From contig OU452231.1 of the NCBI GenBank assembly GCA_911728455.2, positions 11,652,078 to 11,716,077 of the forward strand: a DNA stretch of 64,000 nt, written 5' to 3'. The DNA is from Marthasterias glacialis (lineage: Eukaryota > Echinodermata > Asteroidea > Forcipulatida > Asteriidae). A model generated the notes under the pieces. It was not told the origin of the DNA. It made no database searches and was given only the letters and a program-made list of their open reading frames with translations. Shown here piece by piece: positions 9,370-21,972 of this stretch (position 1 is its first letter; each line of letters begins with the position of its first letter). The position numbers and the translations under genes were made by a program.

Positions 9370-12300
9370 ATGGGCTTTCCGAAAATACCGGTCTTGAGTC
9401 TGCAGGGTAAACAGGGAGGATGCCAGGGACAGCGGAGTGAGGACACCCCGAGGATGTCCAGTGCATACGGCCATGCTGTGTGTACGTCAACAATAGCCAA
9501 GGCCGGTACTTGTGTACTAGACCGAAGCCAGCAAAAAAAAACGCCGAAATAAGAAGTCGCCAGAGCCACGGCCAATAATTCCAGAAATAATGGGGCGAGA
9601 GAGAAATTTCTTGTACCTGCAGGTAGCTGCCATATTCCTGCATCCAAAAATCTGGTTTTCCACGCCCGCCAGGGCCATCTTCCGCCTTGAAAACACCAGG
9701 GAGCGGGGCTGCTCCGAATGCGCTTCAAACGCCTGTCTAATGGAACTTTTGTACACGAAGCTGTAACAGAGTGAAAACAAGACTTAGCAACGGCTCTATC
9801 TCCCAAAGTATTGGCGGGAAACTGACAAGTCTGACACAGTTGGAAAGCCCTGGTCATGGGCTTTCCGAAAATACCGGTCTCGGGGCTGCGGGGTAAACAG
9901 GGAGGATGCCAGGGACAGCGGAGTGAGGACACCCCGAGGATGTCCAGTGCATACGGCCATGCTGTGTGTACGTCAACAATAGCCAAGGCCGGTACGTGTG
10001 TGCTGGACCGAAGCCAGCAAAAAAAACCAGCCGAAATAAGAAGTCGCCAGAGCCACGGCCAATAACTCCAGAAATAATAGGGCTAGAGAGAAATTTCTTG
10101 TACCTGCAGGTAGCTGCCATAGTCCTGCATCCAAAAATCTGGTTTTCCACGCCAGCCAGGGCCATCTTCCGCCTTGAAAATACCAGGGAGCGGGGCTGCT
10201 CCGAATGCGCTTCAAACGCCTGTCTAATGGAACTTTTGTACACGAAGCTGTAACAGAGTGAAAACAAGACTTAGCAACGGCTCTATCTCCCAAAGTATTG
10301 GCGGGAAACTGACAAGTCTGACACTGTTGGAAAGCCCTGGTCATGGGCTTTCCGAAAATACCGGTCTCGGGGCTGCGGGGTAAACAGGGAGGATGCCAGG
10401 GACAGCGGAGTGAGGACACCCCGAGGATGTCCAGTGCATACGGCCATGCTGTGTGTACGTCAACAATAGCCAAGGCCGGTACTTGTGTGCTGGACCGAAG
10501 CCAGCAAGAAAAAACGCCGAAATAAGAAGTCGCCAGAGCCACGGCCAATAACTCCAGAAATAATAGGGCTAGAGAGAAATTTCTTGTACCTGCAGGTAGC
10601 TGCCATCGTCCTGCATCCAAAAATCTGGTTTTCAACGCCAGCCAGGGCCATCTTCCGCCTTGAAAATACCAGGGAGTGGGGCTGCTCCATATGCGCTTCA
10701 AACGCTTGTCTAATGGAACTTTTGTACACGAAGCTGTAACAGAGTGAAAACAAGACTTAGCAACGGCTCTCTCTACCAAAGTGTTGGCGGGAAACTGACA
10801 AGTCTGACACTGTTGGAAAGCCCTGGTCATGGGCTTTCCGAAAATACCGGTCTCGGGGCTGCAGGGTAAACAGGGAGGATGCCAGGGACAGCGGAGTGAG
10901 GACACCCCGAGGATGTCCAGTGCATACGGCCATGCTGTGTGTACGTCAACAATAGCCAAGGCCGGTACGTGTGTGCTGGACCGAAGCCAGCAAAAAAAAC
11001 CAGCCGAAATAAGAAGTCGCCAGAGCCACGGCCAATAACTCCAGAAAAAATGGGGCTAGAGAGAAATTTCTTGTACCTGCAGGTAGCTGCCATAGTCCTG
11101 CATCCAAAAATCTGGTTTTCCACGCCAGCCAGGGCCATCTTCCGCCTTGAAAACACCAGGGAGCGGGGCTGCTCCGAATGCGCTTCAAACGCCTGTCTAA
11201 TGGAACTTTTGTACACGAAGCTGTAACAGAGTGAAAACAAGACTTAGCAACGGCTCTATCTCCCAAAGTATTGGCGGGAAACTGACAAGTCTGACACAGT
11301 TGGAAAGCCCTGGTCATGGGCTTTCCGAAAATACCGGTCTTGAGTCTGCAGGGTAAACAGGGAGGATGCCAGGGACAGCGGAGTGAGGACACCCCGAGGA
11401 TGTCCAGTGCATACGGCCATGCTGTGTGTACGTCAACAATAGCCAAGGCCGGTACTTGTGTACTAGACCGAAGCCAGCAAAAAAAAACGCCGAAATAAGA
11501 AGTCGCCAGAGCCACGGCCAATAATTCCAGAAATAATGGGGCGAGAGAGAAATTTCTTGTACCTGCAGGTAGCTGCCATATTCCTGCATCCAAAAATCTG
11601 GTTTTCCACGCCCGCCAGGGCCATCTTCCGCCTTGAAAACACCAGGGAGCGGGGCTGCTCCGAATGCGCTTCAAACGCCTGTCTAATGGAACTTTTGTAC
11701 ACGAAGCTGTAACAGAGTGAAAACAAGACTTAGCAACGGCTCTATCTCCCAAAGTATTGGCGGGAAACTGACAAGTCTGACACAGTTGGAAAGCCCTGGT
11801 CATGGGCTTTCCGAAAATACCGGTCTCGGGGCTGCAGGGTAAACAGGGAGGATGCCAGGGACAGCGGAGTGAGGACACCCCGAGGATGTCCAGTGCATAC
11901 GGCCATGCTGTGTGTACGTCAACAATAGCCAAGGCCGGTACGTGTGTGCTGGACCGAAGCCAGCAAAAAAAAACAGCCGAAATAAGAAGTCGCCAGAGCC
12001 ACGGCCAATAACTCCAGAAATAATAGGGCTAGAGAGAAATTTCTTGTACCTGCAGGTAGCTGCCATAGTCCTGCATCCAAAAATCTGGTTTTCCACGCCG
12101 ACCAGGGCCATCTTCCGCCTTGAAAATACCAGGGAGCGGGGCTGCTCCGAATGCGCTTCAAACGCCTGTCTAATGGAACTTTTGTACACGAAGCTGTAAC
12201 AGAGTGAAAACAAGACTTAGCAACGGCTCTATCTCCCAAAGTATTGGCGGGAAACTGACAAGTCTGACACAGTTGGAAAGCCCTGGTCATGGGCTTTCCG

Positions 12301-15208
12301 AAAATACCGGTTTCGGGGCTGCGGGGTAAACAGGGAGGATGCCAGGGACAGCGGAGTGAGGACACCCCGAGGATGTCCAGTGCATACGGCCATGCTGTGT
12401 GTACGTCAACAATAGCCAAGGCCGGTACTTGTGTACTAGACCGAAGCCAGCAAAAAAAAACGCCGAAATAAGAAGTCGCCAGAGCCACGGCCAATAATTC
12501 CAGAAATAATGGGGCGAGAGAGAAATTTCTTGTACCTGCAGGTAGCTGCCATATTCCTGCATCCAAAAATCTGGTTTTCCACGCCCGCCAGGGCCATCTT
12601 CCGCCTTGAAAACACCAGGGAGCGGGGCTGCTCCGAATGCGCTTCAAACGCCTGTCTAATGGAACTTTTGTACACGAAGCTGTAACAGAGTGAAAACAAG
12701 ACTTAGCAACGGCTCTATCTCCCAAAGTATTGGCGGGAAACTGACAAGTCTGACACAGTTGGAAAGCCCTGGTCATGGGCTTTCCGAAAATACCGGTCTC
12801 GGGGCTGCAGGGTAAACAGGGAGGATGCCAGGGACAGCGGAGTGAGGACACCCCGAGGATGTCCAGTGCATACGGCCATGCTGTGTGTACGTCAACAATA
12901 GCCAAGGCCGGTACGTGTGTGCTGGACCGAAGCCAGCAAAAAAAAACAGCCGAAATAAGAAGTCGCCAGAGCCACGGCCAATAACTCCAGAAATAATAGG
13001 GCTAGAGAGAAATTTCTTGTACCTGCAGGTAGCTGCCATAGTCCTGCATCCAAAAATCTGGTTTTCCACGCCGACCAGGGCCATCTTCCGCCTTGAAAAT
13101 ACCAGGGAGCGGGGCTGCTCCGAATGCGCTTCAAACGCCTGTCTAATGGAACTTTTGTACACGAAGCTGTAACAGAGTGAAAACAAGACTTAGCAACGGC
13201 TCTATCTCCCAAAGTATTGGCGGGAAACTGACAAGTCTGACACAGTTGGAAAGCCCTGGTCATGGGCTTTCCGAAAATACCGGTTTCGGGGCTGCGGGGT
13301 AAACAGGGAGGATGCCAGGGACAGCGGAGTGAGGACACCCCGAGGATGTCCAGTGCATACGGCCATGCTGTGTGTACGTCAACAATAGCCAAGGCCGGTA
13401 CGTGTGTGCTGGACCGAAGCCAGCAAAAAAAAAACGCCGAAAAAAGAAGTCGCCAGAGCCACGGCCAATAACTCCAGAAATAATAGGGCTAGAGAGAAAT
13501 TTCTTGTACCTGCAGGCAGCTGCCATAGTCCTGCATCCAAAAATCTGGTTTTCCACGCCCACCAGGGCCATCTTCCGCCTTGAAAATACCAGGGAGCGGG
13601 GCTGCTCCGAATGCGCTTCAAACGCCTGTCTAATGGAACTTTTGTACACGAAGCTGTAACAGAGTGAAAACAAGACTTAGCAACGGCTCTATCTCCCAAA
13701 GTATTGGCGGGAAACTGACAAGTCTGACACAGTTGGAAAGCCCTGGTCATGGGCTTTCCGAAAATACCGGTTTCGGGGCTGCGGGGTAAACAGGGAGGAT
13801 GCCAGGGACAGCGGAGTGAGGACACCCCGAGGATGTCCAGTGCATACGGCCATGCTGTGTGTACGTCAACAATAGCCAAGGCCGGTACGTGTGTGCTGGA
13901 CCGAAGCCAGCAAAAAAAAAACGCCGAAAAAAGAAGTCGCCAGAGCCACGGCCAATAACTCCAGAAATAATAGGGCTAGAGAGAAATTTCTTGTACCTGC
14001 AGGCAGCTGCCATAGTCCTGCATCCAAAAATCTGGTTTTCCACGCCGACCAGGGCCATCTTCCGCCTTGAAAATACCAGGGAGCGGGGCTGCTCCGAATG
14101 CGCTTCAAACGCCTGTCTAATGGAACTTTTGTACACGAAGCTGTAACAGAGTGAAAACAAGACTTAGCAACGGCTCTATCTCCCAAAGTATTGGCGGGAA
14201 ACTGACAAGTCTGACACAGTTGGAAAGCCCTGGTCATGGGCTTTCCGAAAATACCGGTTTCGGGGCTGCGGGGTAAACAGGGAGGATGCCAGGGACAGCG
14301 GAGTGAGGACACCCCGAGGATGTCCAGTGCATACGGCCATGCTGTGTGTACGTCAACAATAGCCAAGGCCGGTACTTGTGTACTAGACCGAAGCCAGCAA
14401 AAAAAAACGCCGAAATAAGAAGTCGCCAGAGCCACGGCCAATAATTCCAGAAATAATGGGGCGAGAGAGAAATTTCTTGTACCTGCAGGTAGCTGCCATA
14501 TTCCTGCATCCAAAAATCTGGTTTTCCACGCCCGCCAGGGCCATCTTCCGCCTTGAAAACACCAGGGAGCGGGGCTGCTCCGAATGCGCTTCAAACGCCT
14601 GTCTAATGGAACTTTTGTACACGAAGCTGTAACAGAGTGAAAACAAGACTTAGCAACGGCTCTATCTCCCAAAGTATTGGCGGGAAACTGACAAGTCTGA
14701 CACAGTTGGAAAGCCCTGGTCATGGGCTTTCCGAAAATACCGGTCTTGAGTCTGCAGGGTAAACAGGGAGGATGCCAGGGACAGCGGAGTGAGGACACCC
14801 CGAGGATGTCCAGTGCATACGGCCATGCTGTGTGTACGTCAACAATAGCCAAGGCCGGTACGTGTGTGCTGGACCGAAGCCAGCAAAAAAAACCAGCCAA
14901 AATAAGAAGTCGCCAGAGCCACGGCCAATAACTCCAGATATAATAGGGCTAGAGAGAAATTTCTTGTACCTGCAGGTAGCTGCCATAGTCCTGCATCCAA
15001 AAATCTGGTTTTCCACGCCAGCCAGGGCCATCTTCCGCCTTGAAAATACCAGGGAGTGGGGCTTCTCCGAATGCGCTTCAAACGCCTGTCTAATGGAACT
15101 TTTGTACACGAAGCTGTAACAGAGTGAAAACAAGACTTACCAACGGCTCTATCTACCAAAGTATTGGCGGGAAACTGACAAGTCTGACACTGTTGGAAAG
15201 CCCTGGTC
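9370..15208 (+). repeat. Zone 1d, twelve monomers with repeated local types
   Basis: Monomers start at 9370, 9856, 10343, 10829, 11316, 11802, 12289, 12775, 13262, 13749, 14236 and 14722. 9370 and 11316 are the same TTGAGTCTGCA/TACTAG type at 1946 bp. 11802 and 12775 appear identical in diagnostic sites, as do 12289 and 14236. 13262 and 13749 are adjacent near-copies differing at CCCACCAGG versus CCGACCAGG. 10343 carries the rare CTCCATATGCGC shared only with 63341. Confidence 0.85.
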
Positions 15209-18200
15209 ATGGGCTTTCCGAAAATACCGGTCTCGGGGCTGCAGGGTAAACAGGGAGGATGCCAGGGACAGCGGAGTGAGGACACCCCGAGGATGTCCAG
15301 TGCATACGGCCATGCTGTGTGTACGTCAACAATAGCCAAGGCCGGTACGTGTGTGCTGGACCGAAGCCAGCAAAAAAAACCAGCCGAAATAAGAAGTCGC
15401 CAGAGCCACGGCCAATAACTCCAGAAATAATAGGGCTAGAGAGAAATTTCTTCTACCTGCAGGTAGCTGCCATAGTCCTGCATCCAAAAATCTGGTTTTC
15501 CACGCCGACCAGGGCCATCTTCCGCCTTGAAAATACCAGGGAGCGGGGCTGCTCCGAATGCGCTTCAAACGCCTGTCTAATGGAACTTTTGTACACGAAG
15601 CTGTAACAGAGTGAAAACAAGACTTAGCAACGGCTCTATCTCCCAAAGTATTGGCGGGAAACTGACAAGTCTGACACAGTTGGAAAGCCCTGGTCATGGG
15701 CTTTCCGAAAATACCGGTTTCGGGGCTGCGGGGTAAACAGGGAGGATGCCAGGGACAGCGGAGTGAGGACACCCCGAGGATGTCCAGTGCATACGGCCAT
15801 GCTGTGTGTACGTCAACAATAGCCAAGGCCGGTACGTGTGTGCTGGACCGAAGCCAGCAAAAAAAAAACGCCGAAAAAAGAAGTCGCCAGAGCCACGGCC
15901 AATAACTCCAGAAATAATAGGGCTAGAGAGAAATTTCTTGTACCTGCAGGCAGCTGCCATAGTCCTGCATCCAAAAATCTGGTTTTCCACGCCCACCAGG
16001 GCCATCTTCCGCCTTGAAAATACCAGGGAGCGGGGCTGCTCCGAATGCGCTTCAAACGCCTGTCTAATGGAACTTTTGTACACGAAGCTGTAACAGAGTG
16101 AAAACAAGACTTAGCAACGGCTCTATCTCCCAAAGTATTGGCGGGAAACTGACAAGTCTGACACAGTTGGAAAGCCCTGGTCATGGGCTTTCCGAAAATA
16201 CCGGTCTTGAGTCTGCAGGGTAAACAGGGAGGATGCCAGGGACAGCGGAGTGAGGACACCCCGAGGATGTCCAGTGCATACGGCCATGCTGTGTGTACGT
16301 CAACAATAGCCAAGGCCGGTACGTGTGTGCTGGACCGAAGCCAGCAAAAAAAACCAGCCGAAATAAGAAGTCGCCAGAGCCACGGCCAATAACTCCAGAA
16401 ATAATAGGGCTAGAGAGAAATTTCTTGTACCTGCAGGTAGCTGCCATAGTCCTGCATCCAAAAATCTGGTTTTCCACGCCGACCAGGGCCATCTTCCGCC
16501 TTGAAAATACCAGGGAGCGGGGCTGCTCCGAATGCGCTTCAAACGCCTGTCTAATGGAACTTTTGTACACGAAGCTGTAACAGAGTGAAAACAAGACTTA
16601 GCAACGGCTCTATCTCCCAAAGTATTGGCGGGAAACTGACAAGTCTGACACAGTTGGAAAGCCCTGGTCATGGGCTTTCCGAAAATACCGGTTTCGGGGC
16701 TTCGGGGTAAACAGGGAGGATGCCAGGGACAGCGGAGTGAGAACACCCCCAGGATGTCCAGTGCATACATCCATGCTGTGTGTACGTCAACAATAGCCAA
16801 GGCCGGTACGTGTGTGCTGGACCGAAGCCAGCAAAAAAAACCAGCCGAAATAAGAAGTCGCCAGAGCCACGGCCAATAACTCCAGAAAAAATGGGGCTAG
16901 AGAGAAATTTCTTGTACCTGCAGGTAGCTGCCATAGTCCTGCATCCAAACATCTGGTTTTCCACGCCAGCCAGGGCCATCTTCCGCCTTGAAAACACCAG
17001 GGAGCGGGGCTGCTCCGAATGCGCTTCAAACGCCTGTCTAATGGAACTTTTGTACACGAAGCTGTAACAGAGTGAAAACAAGACTTAGCAACGGCTCTAT
17101 CTCCCAAAGTATTGGCGGGAAACTGACAAGTCTGACACAGTTGGAAAGCCCTGGTCATGGGCTTTCCGAAAATACCGGTCTTGAGTCTGCAGGGTAAACA
17201 GGGAGGATGCCAGGGACAGCGGAGTGAGGACACCCCGAGGATGTCCAGTGCATACGGCCATGCTGTGTGTACGTCAACAATAGCCAAGGCCGGTACGTGT
17301 GTGCTGGACCGAAGCCAGCAAAAAAAAAACGCCGAAATAAGAAGTCGCTAGAGCCACGGCCAATAACTCCAGAAATAATAGGGCTAGAGAGAAATTTCTT
17401 GTACCTGCAGGTAGCTGCCATAGTCCTGCATCCAAAAATCTGGTTTTCCACGCCCACCAGGGCCATCTTCCGCCTTGAAAATACCAGGGAGCGGGGCTGC
17501 TCCGAATGCGCTTCAAACGCCTGTCTAATGGAACTTTTGTACACGAAGCTGTAACAGAGTGAAAACAAGACTTAGCAACGGCTCTATCTCCCAAAGTATT
17601 GGCGGGAAACTGACAAGTCTGACACAGTTGGAAAGCCCTGGTCATGGGCTTTCCGAAAATACCGGTCTTGAGTCTGCAGGGTAAACAGGGAGGATGCCAG
17701 GGACAGCGGAGTGAGGACACCCCGAGGATGTCCAGTGCATACGGCCATGCTGTGTGTACGTCAACAATAGCCAAGGCCGGTACGTGTGTGCTGGACCGAA
17801 GCCAGCAAAAAAAACCAGCCGAAATAAGAAGTCGCCAGAGCCACGGCCAATAACTCCAGAAAAAATGGAGCTAGAGAGAAATTTCTTGCACCTGCAGGTA
17901 GCTGCCATAGTCCTGCATCCAAAAATCTGGTTTTCCACGCCAGCCAGGGCCATCTTCCGCCTTGAAAACACCAGGGAGCGGGGCTGCTCCGAATGCGCTT
18001 CAAACGCCTGTCTAATGGAACTTTTGTACACGAAGCTGTAACAGAGTGAAAACAAGACTTAGCAACGGCTCTATCTCCCAAAGTATTGGCGGGAAACTGA
18101 CAAGTCTGACACAGTTGGAAAGCCCTGGTCATGGGCTTTCCGAAAATACCGGTCTTGAGTCTGCAGAGTAAACAGGGAGGATGCCAGGGACAGCGGAGTG

Positions 18201-18577
18201 AGGACACCCCGAGGATGTCCAGTGCATACGGCCATGCTGTGTGTACGTCAACAATAGCCAAGGCCGGTACGTGTGTGCTGGACCGAAGCCAGCAAAAAAA
18301 AACGCCGAAAAAAGAAGTCGCCAGCGCCACGGCCAATAACTCCAGAAATAATAGGGCTAGAGAGAAATTTCTTGTACCTGCAGGTAGCTGCCATAGTCCT
18401 GCATCTAAAAATCTGGTTTTCCACGCCGACCAGGGCCATCTTCCGCCTTGAAAATACCAGGGAGCGGGGCTGCTCCGAATGCGCTTCAAACGCCTGTCTA
18501 ATGGAACTTTTGTACACGAAGCTGTAACAGAGTGAAAACAAGACTTAGCAACGGCTCTATCTCCCAAAGTATTGGCG
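15209..18577 (+). repeat. Zone 1e, seven monomers ending at a deletion
   Basis: Monomers start at 15209, 15696, 16183, 16670, 17157, 17644 and 18131. TTGAGTCTGCA-type copies dominate (16183, 17157, 17644, 18131). 16670 has private changes: GAGAACACCCCCAGG and GCATACATCCATG. The 18131 copy is cut to 447 bp because its last 39 bp are lost in the 51-bp deletion at 18577/18578. Confidence 0.85.
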
Positions 18578-19051
18578 AAAATACCGGTCTTGAGTCTGCA
18601 GGGTAAACAGGGAGGATGCCAGGGACAGCGGAGTGAGGACACCCCGAGGATGTCCAGTGCATACGGCCATGCTGTGTGTACGTCAACAATAGCCAAGGCC
18701 GGTACTTGTGTACTAGACCGAAGCCAGCAAAAAAAAACGCCGAAATAAGAAGTCGCCAGAGCCACGGCCAATAATTCCAGAAATAATGGGGCAAGAGAGA
18801 AATTTCTTGTACCTGCAGGTAGCTGCCATATTCCTGCATCCGAAAATCTGGTTTTTCACGCCCGCCAGGGCCATCTTCCGCCTTGAAAACACCAGGGAGT
18901 GGGTCTGCTCGGAATGCGCTTCAAACGCCTGTCTAATGGAACTTTTGTACACGAAGCTGTAACAGAGTGAAAACAAGACTTAGCAACGGCTCTATCTCCC
19001 AAAGTATTGGCGGGAAACTGACAAGTCTGACACTGTTGGAAAGCCCTGGTC
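18578..19051 (+). repeat. Truncated monomer after 51-bp deletion
   Basis: The sequence reads TATTGGCG then AAAATACCGGTC, so the 51 bp normally between them are missing. That is 39 bp of the previous monomer plus the first 12 bp of this one, leaving 474 bp. The landmark-to-landmark distance 18131-19052 is 921 bp, i.e. two 486-bp monomers minus 51. CG occurs at both ends of the lost segment, a 2-bp microhomology. The start dyad is completely removed. The rest is TTGAGTCTGCA/TACTAG type. Confidence 0.9.
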
Positions 19052-21972
19052 ATGGGCTTTCCGAAAATACCGGTTTCAGGGCTGCGGGGTAAACAGGGAG
19101 GATGCCAGGGACAGCGGAGTGAGGACACCCCGAGGATGTCCAGTGCATACGGCCATGCTGTGTGTACGTCAACAATAGCCAAGGCCGGTACTTGTGTACT
19201 AGACCGAAGCCAGCAAAAAAAAACGCCGAAATAAGAAGTCGCCAGAGCCACGGCCAATAATTCCAGAAATAATAGGGCTAGAGAGAAAATTCTTGTACCT
19301 GCAGGTAGCTGCCATAGTCCTGCATCCAAAAATCTGGTTTTCCACGCCGACCAGGGCCATCTTCCGCCTTGAAAACACCAGGGAGCGGGGCTGCGCCGAA
19401 TGCGCTTCAAACGCCTGTCTAATGGAACTTTTGTACACGAAGCTGTAACAGAGTGAAAACAAGACTTAGCAACGGCTCTATCTCCCAAAGTATTGGCGGG
19501 AAACTGACAAGTCTGACACAGTTGGAAAGCCCTGGTCATGGGCTTTCCGAAAATACCGGTCTTGAGTCTGCAGAGTAAACAGGGAGGATGCCAGGGACAG
19601 CGGAGTGAGGACACCCCGAGGATGTCCAGTGCATACGGCCATGCTGTGTGTACGTCAACAATAGCCACGGCCGGTACGTGTGTGTTGGACCGAAGCCAGC
19701 AAAAAAAAAACGCCGAAATAAGAAGTCGCCAGAGCCACGGCCAATAACTCCAGATATAATAGGGCTAGAGAGAAATTTCTTGTACCTGCAGGTAGCTGCC
19801 ATAGTCCTGCATCCAAAAATCTGGTTTTCCACGCCAGCCAGGGCCATCTTCCGCCTTGAAAATACCAGGGAGTGGGGCTTCTCCGAATGCGCTTCAAACG
19901 CCTGTCTAATGGAACTTTTGTACACGAAGCTGTAACAGAGTGAAAACAAGACTTACCAACGGCTCTATATACCAAAGTATTGGCGGGAAACTGACAAGTC
20001 TGACAATGTTGGAAAGCCCTGGTCATGGGCTTTCCGAAAATACCGGTCTCAGGGCTGCAGGGTAAACAGGGAGGATGCCAGGGACAGCGGAGTGAGGACA
20101 CCCCGAGGATGTCCAGTGCATACGGCCATGCTGTGTGTACGTCAACAATAGCCAAGGCCGGTACGTGTGTGCTGGACCGAAGCCAGCAAAAAAAACCAGC
20201 CGAAATAAGAAGTCGCCAGAGCCACGGCCAATAACTCCAGAAAAAATGGGGCTAGAGAAAAAATTTCTTGTACCTGCAGGTAGCTGCCATAGTCCTGCAT
20301 CCAAAAATCTGGTTTTCCACGCCCGCCAGGGCCATCTTCCGCCTTGAAAACACCAGGGAGCAGGGCTGCTCCGAATGCGCTTCAAACGCCTGTCTAATGG
20401 AACTTTTGTACACGAAGCTGTAACAGAGTGAAAACAAGACTTAGCAACGGCTCTATCTCCCAAAGTATTGGCGGGAAACTGACAAGTCTGACACAGTTGG
20501 AAAGCCCTGGTCATGGGCTTTCCGAAAATACCGGTCTTGAGTCTGCGGGGTAAACAGGGAGGATGCCAGGGACAGCGGAGTGAGGACACCCCGAGGATGT
20601 CCAGTGCATACGGCCATGCTGTGTGTACGTCAACAATAGCCAAGGCCGGTACGTGTGTGCTGGACCGAAGCCAGCAAAAAAAAAACGCCGAAAAAAGAAG
20701 TCGCAAGAGCCACGGCCAATAACTCCAGAAATAATAGGGCTAGAGAGAAATTTCTTGTACCTGCAGGTAGCTGCCATAGTCCTGCATCCAAAAATCTGGT
20801 TTTCCACGCCCACCAGGGCCATCTTCCGCCTTGAAAATACCAGGGAGCGGGGCTGCTCCGAATGCGCTTCAAACGCCTGTCTAATGGAACTTTTGTACAC
20901 GAAGCTGTAACAGAGTGAAAACAAGACTTAGCAACGGCTCTATCTCCCAAAGTATTGGCGGGAAACTGACAAGTCTGACACAGTTGGAAAGCCCTGGTCA
21001 TGGGCTTTCCGAAAATACAAGTCTTGAGTCTGCATGGTAAACAGGGAGGATGCCAGGGACAGCGGAGTGAGGACACCCCGAGGATGTCCAGTGCATACGG
21101 CCATGCTGTGTGTACGTCAACAATAGCCACGGCCGGTACGTGTGTGCTGGACTGAAGCCAGCAAAAAAAAACGCAGGAAAAAGAAGTCGCCAGAGCCACG
21201 GCCAATAACTCCAGAAATAATAGGGCTAGAGTGAAATTTCTCTTACCTGCAGGTAGCTGCCATATTCCTGCATCCAAAAATCTGGTTTTCCACGCCAGCC
21301 AGGGCCATCTTCCGCCTTGAAAATACCAGGGAGCGGGGCTGCTCCGAATGCACTTCAAAGGCCTGTCTAATGGAACTTTTGTTCACGAAGCTGTAACAGA
21401 GTGAAAACAAGACTTAGCAATGGCTCTATCTCCCAAAGTATTGGCGGGAAACTGACAAGTCTGACACAGTTGGAAAGCCCTGGTCATGGGCTTTCCGAAA
21501 ATACCGGTCTCGGGGCTGCAGGGTAAATAGGGAGGATGCCAGGGACAGCGGAGTGAGGACACCCCGAGGATGTCCAGTGCATACGGCCATGCTGTGTGTA
21601 CGTCAACAATAGCCACGGCCGGTACTTGTGTGCTGGACCGAAGCCAGCAAAAAAAAACCGCCGAAATAAGAAGTAGCCAGAGCCACGGCCAATAACTCCA
21701 GAAATAATGGGGCTAGAGAGAAATTTCTTGTACCTGCAGGTAGCTGCCATATTCCTGCATCCGAAAATCTGGTTTTTCACGCCCGCCAGGGCCATCTTCC
21801 GCCTTGAAAATACCAGGGAGCGGGGCTGCTCCGAATGCGCTTCAAACGCCTGTCTAATGGAACTTTTGTACACGAAGCTGTAACAGAGTGAAAACAAGAC
21901 TTAGCAACGGCTCTATCTCCCAAAGTATTGGCGGGAAACTGACAAGTCTGACACTGTTGGAAAGCCCTGCTC
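19052..21972 (+). repeat. Zone 2a, six monomers
   Basis: Monomers start at 19052, 19538, 20025, 20513, 21000 and 21486. 19538 and 20513 are TTGAGTCTGCA-type. 19538 shares CCAGATATAATAGGG, GGGGCTTCTCC and ACTTACCAACGG with 14722. 21000 is unusually divergent: ATACAAGTCTTG, GGACTGAAGCC, ACGCAGGAAAAAG, GTGAAATTTCTCTTACC, GCACTTCAAAGG and TTGTTCACG. Confidence 0.8.

Noticed and set aside
21000-21485. Foreign insertion or transposon remnant in the divergent monomer
   Set aside because: Length is exactly 486 bp and all landmarks align; the differences are scattered substitutions, so it is an old or unconverted monomer.
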